Assembly (NCBI GenBank): GCA_012514545.1
Contig: JAAZAC010000050.1
Coordinates: 1-5,958, forward strand
Source: Actinomycetales bacterium
GTDB taxonomy: Bacteria; Actinomycetota; Actinomycetes; Actinomycetales; Cellulomonadaceae
DNA: 5,958 bases
Direction of reading: 5' to 3'
This document shows, piece after piece, positions 1-5,958 of this stretch. How positions within the stretch are numbered: position 1 is the first letter of the stretch; each line of letters opens with the position of its first letter. The position numbers and the translations under genes are program-made. Under the pieces are notes generated by a model. That model was not told where the DNA came from, ran no database searches, and saw only the letters and a program-made list of their open reading frames with translations.

Positions 1-2375
1 GCGGCGACGGCGCGCTGGCTCCCGTGCCCGGGCTGGCGGACCTCGTCGCCGCGAACCTGGCGCTCGTGCGCACCGAGCTCGGCCGGTTCTCGCGCCAGGT
101 GTCGGGCTACTCGCTCGAGCACCTGCTCCCGGAGCGGGGCACCGACCTCGCGCGGATGCTCGTCGGCACCGAGGGCACGCTCGTCACCGTCCTGTCGGCG
201 ACCGTGCGGCTCGTGCCGATCCCGGACGCGGCGGTGCTCGTCGTGCTCGGCTACCCCGACATGCCCGCGGCCGCCGACGCCGTGCCCGCCCTCCTCGCGC
301 ACGCCCCCCAGGCCGTCGAGGGCCTGGACGCCCGGCTGGTCGACGTCGTGCGCCGGCACCACGGGGAGGCGCGCGTGCCCGCCCTGCCCGACGGCGCGGG
401 CTGGCTCCTCGTCGAGGTCGCCGGCGAGAGCCGCGAGGAGGCGCTCGCGCGGGCGTCGGCGCTGGTCGCCGACGCGGGGGCGCTGGACGCGCGCGTGGTG
501 CCGCCCGGCCCGGACGCGGCGGCGATGTGGCAGATCCGCGCCGACGGCGTGGGCCTGGCCGGGCGCACGCCCGACGGCGTGCAGGCGTGGCCGGGCTGGG
601 AGGACGCCGCGGTGCCGCCGGAGCGCCTGGGCGCCTACCTGCGCGACTTCGACGCGCTCATGGCCGCGCACGGCGTGGACGGTCTCAGCTACGGGCACTT
701 CGGCGACGGCTGCGTGCACGTGCGCATCGGGCTGCCGCTCGAGCGGCCGGAGGGCGTGCCCGCGTTCCGCCGGTTCATGGAGGAGGCCGCGGAGCTCGTC
801 GCCTCCCACGGCGGCTCGCTGTCCGGCGAGCACGGCGACGGCCGCGCGCGCGGCGAGCTGCTGCGCGTCATGTACTCGCCCGAGACGCTCGAGGTCTTCG
901 CGGGCGTCAAGCACCTGTTCGACCCGGCGAACGTGCTCAACCCGGGCGTGCTCGTGGACCCGCGCCCGCTCGACGCCGACCTGCGGCGCCCGCACGCGCG
1001 CCCCGTCCCGGCGGCGACGGGCTTCTCGTTCCGGCACGACGGCGGGGACTTCACCGCCGCGGTGCACCGGTGCGTCGGCATCGGCAAGTGCCGGGCGGAC
1101 ACGTCCGCCGACGGCGGGTTCATGTGCCCCTCGTACCGCGCGACGCACGACGAGAAGGACGTCACCCGCGGGCGCGCCCGGGTGCTGCAGGAGCTCGCCA
1201 ACGGCACGCTCGTCACGGGCGGCTGGCGCGCGAAGGAGCTCCGCGAGGTCCTCGACATGTGCCTGTCCTGCAAGGCGTGCTCGAGCGACTGCCCGGCCGG
1301 CGTGGACATGGCGCAGTACAAGGCGGAGGTGCTGCACCGCGCGTACCGACGCCGGCTGCGCCCGCGCAACCACTACGCGCTCGGCTGGCTGCCGCGGTGG
1401 ACCCGGCTGGTGTCCCGGTTCCGCCTCGCCGGCCTGGCGAACGCGGTGCTGGGCGTGCGCCCGCTCGCGTCGCTCGTGCTGCGGGTCGCGGGCCTGGACC
1501 CCCGCCGGGGGATCCCGCGCTTCGCGGCGACGTCGTTCCGCCGCGCCTGGGCGAGCGACGGCGCCGCGCACCATCGCCCGCAGGGCGTGGGCGAGGCGAC
1601 CGGGCACGCGGCCGCCGGCGCCACGGGCGGGACCGACGCCGTGCGCCGGGTCGTCGTGTGGGCGGACTCGTTCAGCGACGGGTTCGACCCCGACGTGCCG
1701 CGCGCCGTCGTCCGGCTGCTCGAGTCCGCGGGCTACGAGGTGATCGTGCCGACGGAGGACGCGTGCTGCGGGCTGACCTGGGTCTCCACCGGCCAGCTCG
1801 AGGGGGCGCGGCGCCGGCAGCAGCGCCTGCTCGGCGTGCTGGGTCCCTTCGCCGTCAACGGCGTGCCGATCGTGGGCGTCGAGCCGTCGTGCACCGCCCT
1901 CCTGCGCAGCGACCTCGTCGACCTCAACCCGGACGACCCGCGGGCGGTCGCCGTCTCGCGCGCGGCGCGGACGCTCGCCGAGCTGCTCACGTCGACGGGG
2001 CCCGACGGGCCGGCCGACGACTGGGCGCCGCCGGACCTGACGGGGACGACCGTCGTCGCGCAGCCGCACTGCCACCAGCACTCGGTCATGGGCTACGGCG
2101 CCGACCTCGAGCTGCTGCGGCGGGCCGGGGCGACCGTGCGCACCCTCGCCGGGTGCTGCGGGCTCGCCGGCAACTTCGGGTACGAGGCCGGCCACTACGA
2201 CGTCTCGGTCAAGGTCGCCGAGCACGCGCTGCTCCCGGCGCTGCGCGAGGCGGAGCCGGGCACGGTGCTCCTCGCCGACGGCTTCAGCTGCCGTACGCAG
2301 GCGGACCAGCTCGCGGGCGTCCGTGGCGTCCACCTCGCCCAGCTCCTCGCCCCCCGCGAGACCGCGGACGCCTAG
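1..2375 (+). CDS. FAD-linked oxidase / iron-sulfur fusion protein, YdiJ-type D-2-hydroxyacid dehydrogenase (5' truncated by window)
   Basis: Predicted to oxidise a D-2-hydroxyacid (D-lactate or D-2-hydroxyglutarate class) through FAD and pass electrons through an Fe-S region to the respiratory chain. The frame is open to the left edge, so the GTG at 24 is not the true start; most of the N-terminal FAD-binding domain lies outside (E. coli YdiJ is about 1018 residues, 783 are visible from 24). Counting from 24: the end of the FAD-binding domain (GTEGTLVTVLSATVRLVP), the FAD-oxidase C-terminal domain with YGHFGDG (His225) and GEHGDGRARGEL (His270), then FDPANVLNPG. The Fe-S region has C350-x5-C356-x11-C368-P and C413xxC416xxC419xxxC423P. 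After an Ala/Gly-rich linker near 513-545 come two CCG modules (Cys581-582 with EPSC623; PHCHQH 681-686 with Cys711-712). All cofactor motifs look intact. The exact substrate is not determinable; a D-lactate dehydrogenase is the main alternative. Confidence 0.93.
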   Translation, partial: GDGALAPVPGLADLVAANLALVRTELGRFSRQVSGYSLEHLLPERGTDLARMLVGTEGTLVTVLSATVRLVPIPDAAVLVVLGYPDMPAAADAVPALLAHAPQAVEGLDARLVDVVRRHHGEARVPALPDGAGWLLVEVAGESREEALARASALVADAGALDARVVPPGPDAAAMWQIRADGVGLAGRTPDGVQAWPGWEDAAVPPERLGAYLRDFDALMAAHGVDGLSYGHFGDGCVHVRIGLPLERPEGVPAFRRFMEEAAELVASHGGSLSGEHGDGRARGELLRVMYSPETLEVFAGVKHLFDPANVLNPGVLVDPRPLDADLRRPHARPVPAATGFSFRHDGGDFTAAVHRCVGIGKCRADTSADGGFMCPSYRATHDEKDVTRGRARVLQELANGTLVTGGWRAKELREVLDMCLSCKACSSDCPAGVDMAQYKAEVLHRAYRRRLRPRNHYALGWLPRWTRLVSRFRLAGLANAVLGVRPLASLVLRVAGLDPRRGIPRFAATSFRRAWASDGAAHHRPQGVGEATGHAAAGATGGTDAVRRVVVWADSFSDGFDPDVPRAVVRLLESAGYEVIVPTEDACCGLTWVSTGQLEGARRRQQRLLGVLGPFAVNGVPIVGVEPSCTALLRSDLVDLNPDDPRAVAVSRAARTLAELLTSTGPDGPADDWAPPDLTGTTVVAQPHCHQHSVMGYGADLELLRRAGATVRTLAGCCGLAGNFGYEAGHYDVSVKVAEHALLPALREAEPGTVLLADGFSCRTQADQLAGVRGVHLAQLLAPRETADA

Positions 2376-2398
2376 GCCGGGCGTCACCCGAACGGGCG

Positions 2399-2425
2399 CG
2401 CCCGGTTCACCCGTCCGGGCGTTTT
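2399..2425 (+). terminator. Probable intrinsic terminator after the FAD/Fe-S dehydrogenase
   Basis: CGCCCGG (2399-2405) pairs perfectly with CCGGGCG (2415-2421) around a 9-nt loop, followed directly by TTTT (2422-2425) and begins 23 nt after the TAG stop. The T run is short, but it stands out in this GC-rich context. A second copy of CCGGGCG at 2377-2383 could compete for the same left arm. It would separate the dehydrogenase transcript from the promoter immediately downstream. Confidence 0.55.
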
Positions 2426-2450
2426 GTCCGTTTCGCTCGTGCACAGGGCA

Positions 2451-2479
2451 TTCCGGGCACAGATTTCACCCGCTAGAGT
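2451..2479 (+). promoter_or_regulatory. Putative sigma-70-type promoter of the RAMA-like gene
   Basis: A TAGAGT -10 box (2474-2479) lies 17 nt after a weak -35-like TTCCGG (2451-2456). The stretch 2421-2470 is visibly less GC-rich than its surroundings. Transcription would start near 2486, giving a leader of about 36 nt before the ATG at 2523. The -35 is poor, so the call rests mostly on the -10 box, the spacing and the position after a terminator-like hairpin. Confidence 0.5.
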
Positions 2480-2522
2480 CACGGGGCCAGGGTCGACCCC
2501 CTCCGAACTGTGCAGAGTCGCC

Positions 2523-3668
2523 ATGTCGCAGCACGCCGTCGCCTCGCCTCCCTCGCGGGCCGCGCGTCAGCCCGCGGGGTTCACGGTGCCCGAGGAGCCG
2601 ATGGGCGACCAGCTCGACGCCCTCCTCGGCGAGCACCTCATGCCGCTGCGCGCGCGCACCCCCGGGCGCCGCGACGAGCCCTACCTGCTCGCGGTCGACG
2701 CGGCGGGCCAGCCGGTGGTCGTCGAGGTCGTGCCGGTGCTCGACGAGGCGGCGGTGATCCGCGCGCTCGGCTACGCAGGCCGCGCGGCGCGGATGAGCAC
2801 CGCCGACCTCGCGGCGGCCTACCGCGGGGGCCCGGAGCGGTTCGCCTCGCACCTCGCCGCGTTCCGGCTGACCGTCCCCGCCACCGCGTTGCTGTCGACG
2901 TTCGTGCGCGGCGGCGCGCGCCTGCTCCTCGTCTGCTCGCACATCTCCCCGGGCGTGGCCGACGTGCTCGAGTTCCTGCTCCAGCCCGGCTGGCAGGTCG
3001 ACGTGCTGCACGCCCACGTGGTCACCGAGCCCGACGGGCAGCGCGTCGTGGAGCTGTCCCCGGTGGCCCGGCCCACGCCGCCGCGCCGCGACTTCGACCC
3101 GCCGCCGTGGGCGCGCGAGCGGGAGGACCCGCTGTTCGACCCCACGCCCCTGTTCCGCTCGACGCCCGTGCGCCGCTCGACCCGCGCGCTGACGCCCGAC
3201 GCGCCGCTCGGCCCCGCCGACCCGCCGGCCGACCTGCGCCCCCCCGCGCCGACGACGGCGTCGCGCGCCCCGGCCCCCGCCGCCGCCCCGTCCGCGGTGC
3301 CCGGCGGTGCGGCGGCCCGCCCCGCGCCCGCGGTGGTCCCGCCGTCGTTCGCGGTGCCCGTCACGCCCGGCAAGGGGACCCCGATCGCCGTCGACCCGGT
3401 CCTCGCCGCGCTCGGCGAGGTGCTCGAGGGCCCGGCGCCGCTGGTCTGGGCCCCGGACGCCCACGGCCCCGGCTTCGAGGCGATGCTGCGCGCCGACGGC
3501 GTCATCGAGCTCGCGGACGGCTCCCGCTTCGGGGACCTGGAGGAGGCCACGCGCGCGGTGAGCGGCGTCGTCGGGCCCCTGGACGTCTGGCAGGTCTGGC
3601 ACGTCGACAGCGCGACCGGGCCGACCCTCGCCGAGCTCGCGGCCGTCGCGTTCCCCGACCAGTTCTGA
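2523..3668 (+). CDS. RAMA-like modified-DNA reader domain protein with degenerate PD-(D/E)XK-like N-terminal domain
   Basis: A 381-residue protein, probably cytoplasmic: no signal peptide or membrane segment. Residues about 20-180 look like a PD-(D/E)XK nuclease core: a strand with D59 (LLAVDAAGQP), then VVVEVV with E68, where the usual E-x-K lysine is Val70, a helical stretch (RALGYAGRAARMS), and a later LLLVCSHISPGVADVLEFLL segment like the tail strand/helix of such folds. Residues about 180-295 are a Pro/Ala/Arg-rich, probably disordered linker. Residues about 317-372 match the RAMA pattern (Restriction enzyme Adenine Methylase Associated, a predicted modified-DNA reader): GFEAMLRADG, IELADGSRF, EEATRAVSGV, DVWQVWHV (W356, W359), then LAELAAVAF. 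The ATG at 2523 is chosen because it lies downstream of the predicted transcription start; the Shine-Dalgarno is weak, and ATG 2601 is an alternative. Domain calls come from pattern recognition without a profile search. The biological role is unknown; DNA binding is inferred. Confidence 0.85.
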   Translation: MSQHAVASPPSRAARQPAGFTVPEEPMGDQLDALLGEHLMPLRARTPGRRDEPYLLAVDAAGQPVVVEVVPVLDEAAVIRALGYAGRAARMSTADLAAAYRGGPERFASHLAAFRLTVPATALLSTFVRGGARLLLVCSHISPGVADVLEFLLQPGWQVDVLHAHVVTEPDGQRVVELSPVARPTPPRRDFDPPPWAREREDPLFDPTPLFRSTPVRRSTRALTPDAPLGPADPPADLRPPAPTTASRAPAPAAAPSAVPGGAAARPAPAVVPPSFAVPVTPGKGTPIAVDPVLAALGEVLEGPAPLVWAPDAHGPGFEAMLRADGVIELADGSRFGDLEEATRAVSGVVGPLDVWQVWHVDSATGPTLAELAAVAFPDQF

Positions 3669-3674
3669 GGGCCG

Positions 3675-4706
3675 TCAGCCCCAGCCGTAGGCCGCCGTCC
3701 AGCGCGTGACCTCGGCGTAGAAGCGCTCGCGCGCCGGCGCCCGCGACAGCGTCAGGTCGTGCAGCCCGCCCGCGATCCGGACCACGGTGACCACCGGGCC
3801 GAGGAGGACGGCCCGCCGGGCCAGCAGGTCGACGTCGAGCACCGCGTCCGCCTCGCGCATCGCCTCGCGCCACCGCGTCTGCAGCACGGAGCGCGCGGAG
3901 ACGGCGACGAGCACCGGGAACGGCAGGTCCAGGCCGCGGGCCACCCGCGCGTGGCCGGTGAGGATCGCCTGGATCCAGCCGGGCCGCACGGGGAAGTACG
4001 GCGTCGGGCGCCACGCGGTGTCGTACTCCCACTCCCCGCCGTGGTCGACGTGGATGGTCCGCGCGTAGAAGCCCGGGTCGGTCGTGATGAGCGGGGCCTT
4101 GGGCTGCGTGCGGGCGAGGGCCTGGACCACGGGCATCGACAGGGTGCGCAGTACCGTCGAGCCGCGCAGCTCGAGCCACGGCGCGTTGAGCACCATGCCG
4201 CTCACGACGCCGGGGCGGCGCTGCGCCCACAGCGGCGCGACCAGCCCGCCCGTCGAGTGCGCCATCACCATGAGCCGCGCGTGCTCGCCGAGCTCGGCCC
4301 GGACGACGTCGACCGCGGCGTCGAGCTCCTCGTCGTAGACCGCGAGGTCGTCGACGTAGTTCGGGGTCTGGTGCGGGCGCAGGCTGCGGCCGTACTTGCG
4401 CAGGTCGAGCGCGTAGAACGCCGCCCCCTGCGCGTGCCAGTACCGCGCGAGCGGCACCTGGAAGAAGTAGTCGTTCCAGCCGTGCAGGTAGAGCACCGCG
4501 CGCGCGGGCCGGACCTCGACGGCATCGGGCGGCCGGTAGCGGACGAGGGTGGCGACGACCTCGCCCTCGTCGTCGTCGGCCAGGGGGAGGGTGAGCGCCT
4601 CGAAGCCCTCGCCGAGGACGTCGGGCACCCACCCGGCCTCCGCCGGGGGACCGGGCGGGACGTCGGTGGCCGGCGCGGGCGCCGCGGGTACGTCGCGGGC
4701 GGTCAC
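3675..4706 (-). CDS. Alpha/beta hydrolase (serine aminopeptidase S33 / lysophospholipase-like)
   Basis: A 343-residue cytoplasmic serine hydrolase, probably an esterase or lipase-like enzyme of the Hydrolase_4 type; substrate unknown. Visible elements: strand plus oxyanion region VLYLHGWNDYF (HGW 75-77), ALDLRKYGRS (99-107), nucleophile elbow AHSTGG with Ser151, a lid-like insertion of about residues 180-260 (includes FYARTIHVDHGGEWEYD), and the catalytic His316 in GGLHDL. The acid is probably Asp291 (VLDV) or Asp293. The triad looks complete and the length is normal. The start is a GTG at 4706 whose last two bases lie in the TGA stop of the upstream oxidoreductase (GTGA, 4-nt overlap), indicating translational coupling. 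The same frame stays open upstream to about 5531, but that part is a low-complexity Arg/Ala-rich shadow of the oxidoreductase gene. It converges on the RAMA-like gene with 6 nt between stops. Confidence 0.9.
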   Translation of the reverse strand: MTARDVPAAPAPATDVPPGPPAEAGWVPDVLGEGFEALTLPLADDDEGEVVATLVRYRPPDAVEVRPARAVLYLHGWNDYFFQVPLARYWHAQGAAFYALDLRKYGRSLRPHQTPNYVDDLAVYDEELDAAVDVVRAELGEHARLMVMAHSTGGLVAPLWAQRRPGVVSGMVLNAPWLELRGSTVLRTLSMPVVQALARTQPKAPLITTDPGFYARTIHVDHGGEWEYDTAWRPTPYFPVRPGWIQAILTGHARVARGLDLPFPVLVAVSARSVLQTRWREAMREADAVLDVDLLARRAVLLGPVVTVVRIAGGLHDLTLSRAPARERFYAEVTRWTAAYGWG

Positions 4707-5680
4707 GGCGCGCCCACCTCGACGACGACCTTGCCGAACTGCTCGCCGGAGGCCAGGCGGGCGAACGCGTCCCGGGCGCGGGCGAGCGGCACGACCGAGT
4801 CGATCACCGGGCGCACGCCGCTGCGCGCGCAGAACCGCAGCAACGCCTCGAGGTCCTCCTTCGCGCCCATCGTCACGCCGACGACGCGCACGTCGGTGAA
4901 GAACACCCGGGCGAGCTCCGCGGGTGGCCGGTCGCCCGTCGTCGCGCCCGCCACGACGACGACGCCGCCCGGCCGGACCGCGCGCAGCGAGTGCCCCCAC
5001 GTGGCCTCGCCGACCGTCTCGACGACCGCGTCCACGGTGAAGGGCAGCCGCGCGCCCGGCTCGACCGCCAGGGCCGCGCCGAGCGCCAGGGCCCGCTCCC
5101 GGCGCTCGGCCGTGCGGGACGTCACCACCACCTCGAGGCCGGCCGCCGCGCCCAGGCGCGTGGCCGCCGTCGCGACGCCGCCCCCCGCGCCCTGGACGAG
5201 CACCCGGTCGCCGGGCCGCAGCCCCGCGGCGACGAAGAGCATCCGGTACGCGGTGAGCCACGCCGTCGGGAGGCAGGCGGCCTCGGCGAACGACAGCTCC
5301 GGCGGCTTGGGCACGAGGTTCCACGTCGGCACGGCGACCTGCTCGGCGAGCGTGCCGGGGTAGCGCTCGGACAGCAGGGAACGGCGCTCGTCGGGCCCGA
5401 CGCCGTGCCCGGTCGCCCCGATCACGGCGTGCAGGACGACCTCGCGGCCGTCGGGCGTGACGCCCGCGCCGTCGGTGCCGAGCACCATGGGCAGGCGGTC
5501 GGCGGGCAGGCCGACGCCGCGCAGCGCCCACAGGTCGTGCTGGTTGAGCGCGGCGGCGCGCACGTCCACGACCGTCCAGTGCAGGGCCGGCTCGGGGCGC
5601 GGGACCCGCCGGACGGCCAGCGCGGCGAGGGGGTCGTCGCGGTCCGCCGCCACGGCGACCGCCGCGAGCATCTCCGCCAT
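4703..5680 (-). CDS. Zinc-independent medium-chain dehydrogenase/reductase (quinone oxidoreductase-like)
   Basis: A 325-residue NAD(P)H-dependent oxidoreductase of the MDR superfamily, cytoplasmic. The N-terminal GroES-like domain shows RAAALNQHDLWALRG (42-55) and LGTDGAGV (67-74), where zinc alcohol dehydrogenases place catalytic Cys/His ligands; Asn46 and Asp49 are here instead. The region that carries the structural-zinc cysteines in relatives (about 88-112) has none. The Rossmann fold has the QGAGGGVA nucleotide loop (163-170) and VVVTSRTAERRERA (184-197), whose Ser188-Arg189 suggests NADP(H) preference. The ending EQFGKVVVEV is typical of the family and the length is normal. I chose ATG 5680 because a -10 box lies 7 nt upstream and there is no Shine-Dalgarno; GTG 5689 and ATG 5671 are alternatives. 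It is the first gene of an operon with the overlapping hydrolase. The substrate is unknown: quinone, enone or alcohol are all possible. Confidence 0.92.
   Translation of the reverse strand: MAEMLAAVAVAADRDDPLAALAVRRVPRPEPALHWTVVDVRAAALNQHDLWALRGVGLPADRLPMVLGTDGAGVTPDGREVVLHAVIGATGHGVGPDERRSLLSERYPGTLAEQVAVPTWNLVPKPPELSFAEAACLPTAWLTAYRMLFVAAGLRPGDRVLVQGAGGGVATAATRLGAAAGLEVVVTSRTAERRERALALGAALAVEPGARLPFTVDAVVETVGEATWGHSLRAVRPGGVVVVAGATTGDRPPAELARVFFTDVRVVGVTMGAKEDLEALLRFCARSGVRPVIDSVVPLARARDAFARLASGEQFGKVVVEVGAP
4713..4720 (-). promoter_or_regulatory. Ribosome binding site of the alpha/beta hydrolase
   Basis: Reading the minus strand, GAGGTGGG lies just upstream of the hydrolase GTG, with its GAGG 10 nt from the start codon. 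It sits inside the last codons of the oxidoreductase and supports the GTG at 4706 as the true start. The spacing is slightly long, so re-initiation by terminating ribosomes probably contributes. Confidence 0.4.
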
Positions 5681-5687
5681 GGTGTGC

Positions 5688-5693
5688 ACGCTA
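5688..5693 (-). promoter_or_regulatory. Putative -10 box for leaderless transcription of the oxidoreductase operon
   Basis: On the minus strand TAGCGT fits the actinobacterial TAnnnT -10 pattern and is separated by 7 nt from the ATG at 5680, so the transcript would begin at or next to the start codon. No Shine-Dalgarno precedes this ATG, as expected for a leaderless message. No convincing -35 is seen at the usual distance, which keeps confidence moderate. Confidence 0.42.
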
Positions 5694-5734
5694 GCCGAGC
5701 GGGCGCGGGCGCGGCCGGGCGGCAGTCGGCGGGG

Positions 5735-5958
5735 TCAGAGGAGCGGCAGGTAGGAGGCGATCTCCGGGAGGCCGTCGGCGGTGTGGCGGGGCTGCAGGGC
5801 GGCGCGCACCGCCTCGGCGTCGGCGGGCACACGGCCGCACGCCACGCGCAGCCAGGCGAGCGGGTCGGCCACCTCGAGGTCGGGCCCGCCGCGCTCGACG
5901 AGCACGTCCCGCAGCGCCTCCGCGACCACGGTCACCGCGCCGGGCTCGAGCGGCCCGC
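5735..5958 (-). CDS. C-terminal end of an unrecognised protein (5' truncated by window)
   Basis: The minus-strand frame is open to the right edge and ends in TGA at 5737-5735, leaving 73 visible residues. The visible part is acidic-to-neutral and looks mainly helical (TVVAEALRDVLVERGG, DAEAVRAALQPR), with a short ending GLPEIASYLPLL. It has normal codon use for the window, so it is probably real coding sequence. A GTG at 5935 could open a 66-residue protein, but the frame continues upstream without a stop, so a fragment of a longer gene is more likely. It lies 54 nt before the oxidoreductase ATG on the same strand, with no terminator-like hairpin plus T run between them. I do not recognise the family. 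Confidence 0.6.
   Translation of the reverse strand, partial: GPLEPGAVTVVAEALRDVLVERGGPDLEVADPLAWLRVACGRVPADAEAVRAALQPRHTADGLPEIASYLPLL

Noticed and set aside
527..2476. 649-residue plus-strand open frame overlapping the dehydrogenase
   Set aside because: Extreme Arg/Ala/Gly/Pro composition and full overlap with a gene bearing intact motifs.
2424..2522. Upstream in-frame TTG start adding 33 residues to the RAMA-like protein
   Set aside because: It begins inside the T run of the predicted terminator and spans the predicted -10 box; the added residues look like translated intergenic sequence, and ATG 2523 fits better.
2466..3602. 378-residue minus-strand open frame opposite the RAMA-like gene
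   Set aside because: Arg/Gly/His/Glu-rich composition with no domain pattern; the plus-strand frame has recognisable domains, a promoter and sensible codon use.
3669..3681. Hairpin GGGC-CGTCA-GCCC between the convergent stops as a bidirectional terminator
   Set aside because: Only four base pairs and no T run on either strand; expected by chance at this GC content.
3759..5363. 534-residue plus-strand open frame opposite the operon
   Set aside because: It is antisense to two convincing genes, with repetitive Arg/Val/Asp/Thr composition typical of GC-rich shadow frames.
4707..5531. Long N-terminal extension of the alpha/beta hydrolase frame
   Set aside because: The extension is Arg/Ala-rich, lacks domain features and lies wholly within the well-supported oxidoreductase gene in another frame.
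5711..5716. -35 element for the oxidoreductase promoter
   Set aside because: The hexamer at the expected distance reads GGCCGC on the minus strand, unlike TTGACA; no claim is made.
5735..5935. Complete 66-residue small protein starting at GTG 5935
   Set aside because: The frame continues open beyond this GTG to the window edge and no Shine-Dalgarno or promoter is evident, so a truncated longer gene is more likely.

Overview
The window is very GC-rich (third codon positions nearly all G or C) and reads as ordinary chromosome of a high-GC actinobacterium. A Cellulomonas-like member of the Micrococcales is my guess from codon use and protein style; no marker gene proves it. I see no rRNA, tRNA, CRISPR array, insertion sequence or integrase.

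Layout. Positions 1-2375 (+) hold the 3' part of a large gene fusing a GlcD-type FAD-linked oxidase to a ferredoxin-like iron-sulfur region and two CCG cysteine-rich modules, the architecture of YdiJ-type D-2-hydroxyacid dehydrogenases. It is followed by a GC hairpin with a short T run (likely terminator) and then a promoter with a TAGAGT -10 box. Next (+, 2523-3668) is the most unusual gene: a 381-residue protein with an N-terminal domain resembling a PD-(D/E)XK nuclease core that has lost its lysine, a Pro/Ala-rich linker, and a C-terminal RAMA-like (modified-DNA reader) domain. It ends 6 nt from the stop of a convergent gene.

The right half is on the minus strand. A zinc-free MDR-family oxidoreductase (5680 down to 4703) and an alpha/beta hydrolase (4706 down to 3675) form a two-gene operon with a 4-nt stop/start overlap. 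The oxidoreductase appears to be transcribed leaderless from a TAGCGT -10 box just before its ATG. At the right edge (5958 down to 5735) is the C-terminal end of another minus-strand gene that I do not recognise.

How they work together. The hydrolase and reductase are probably co-expressed and may act on the same or related small molecules, but the substrate cannot be read from sequence. The FAD/Fe-S dehydrogenase would feed electrons from a 2-hydroxyacid into the respiratory chain. The RAMA-like protein has no methylase, helicase or nuclease partner in view, so any role in DNA modification sensing or defence is inference.
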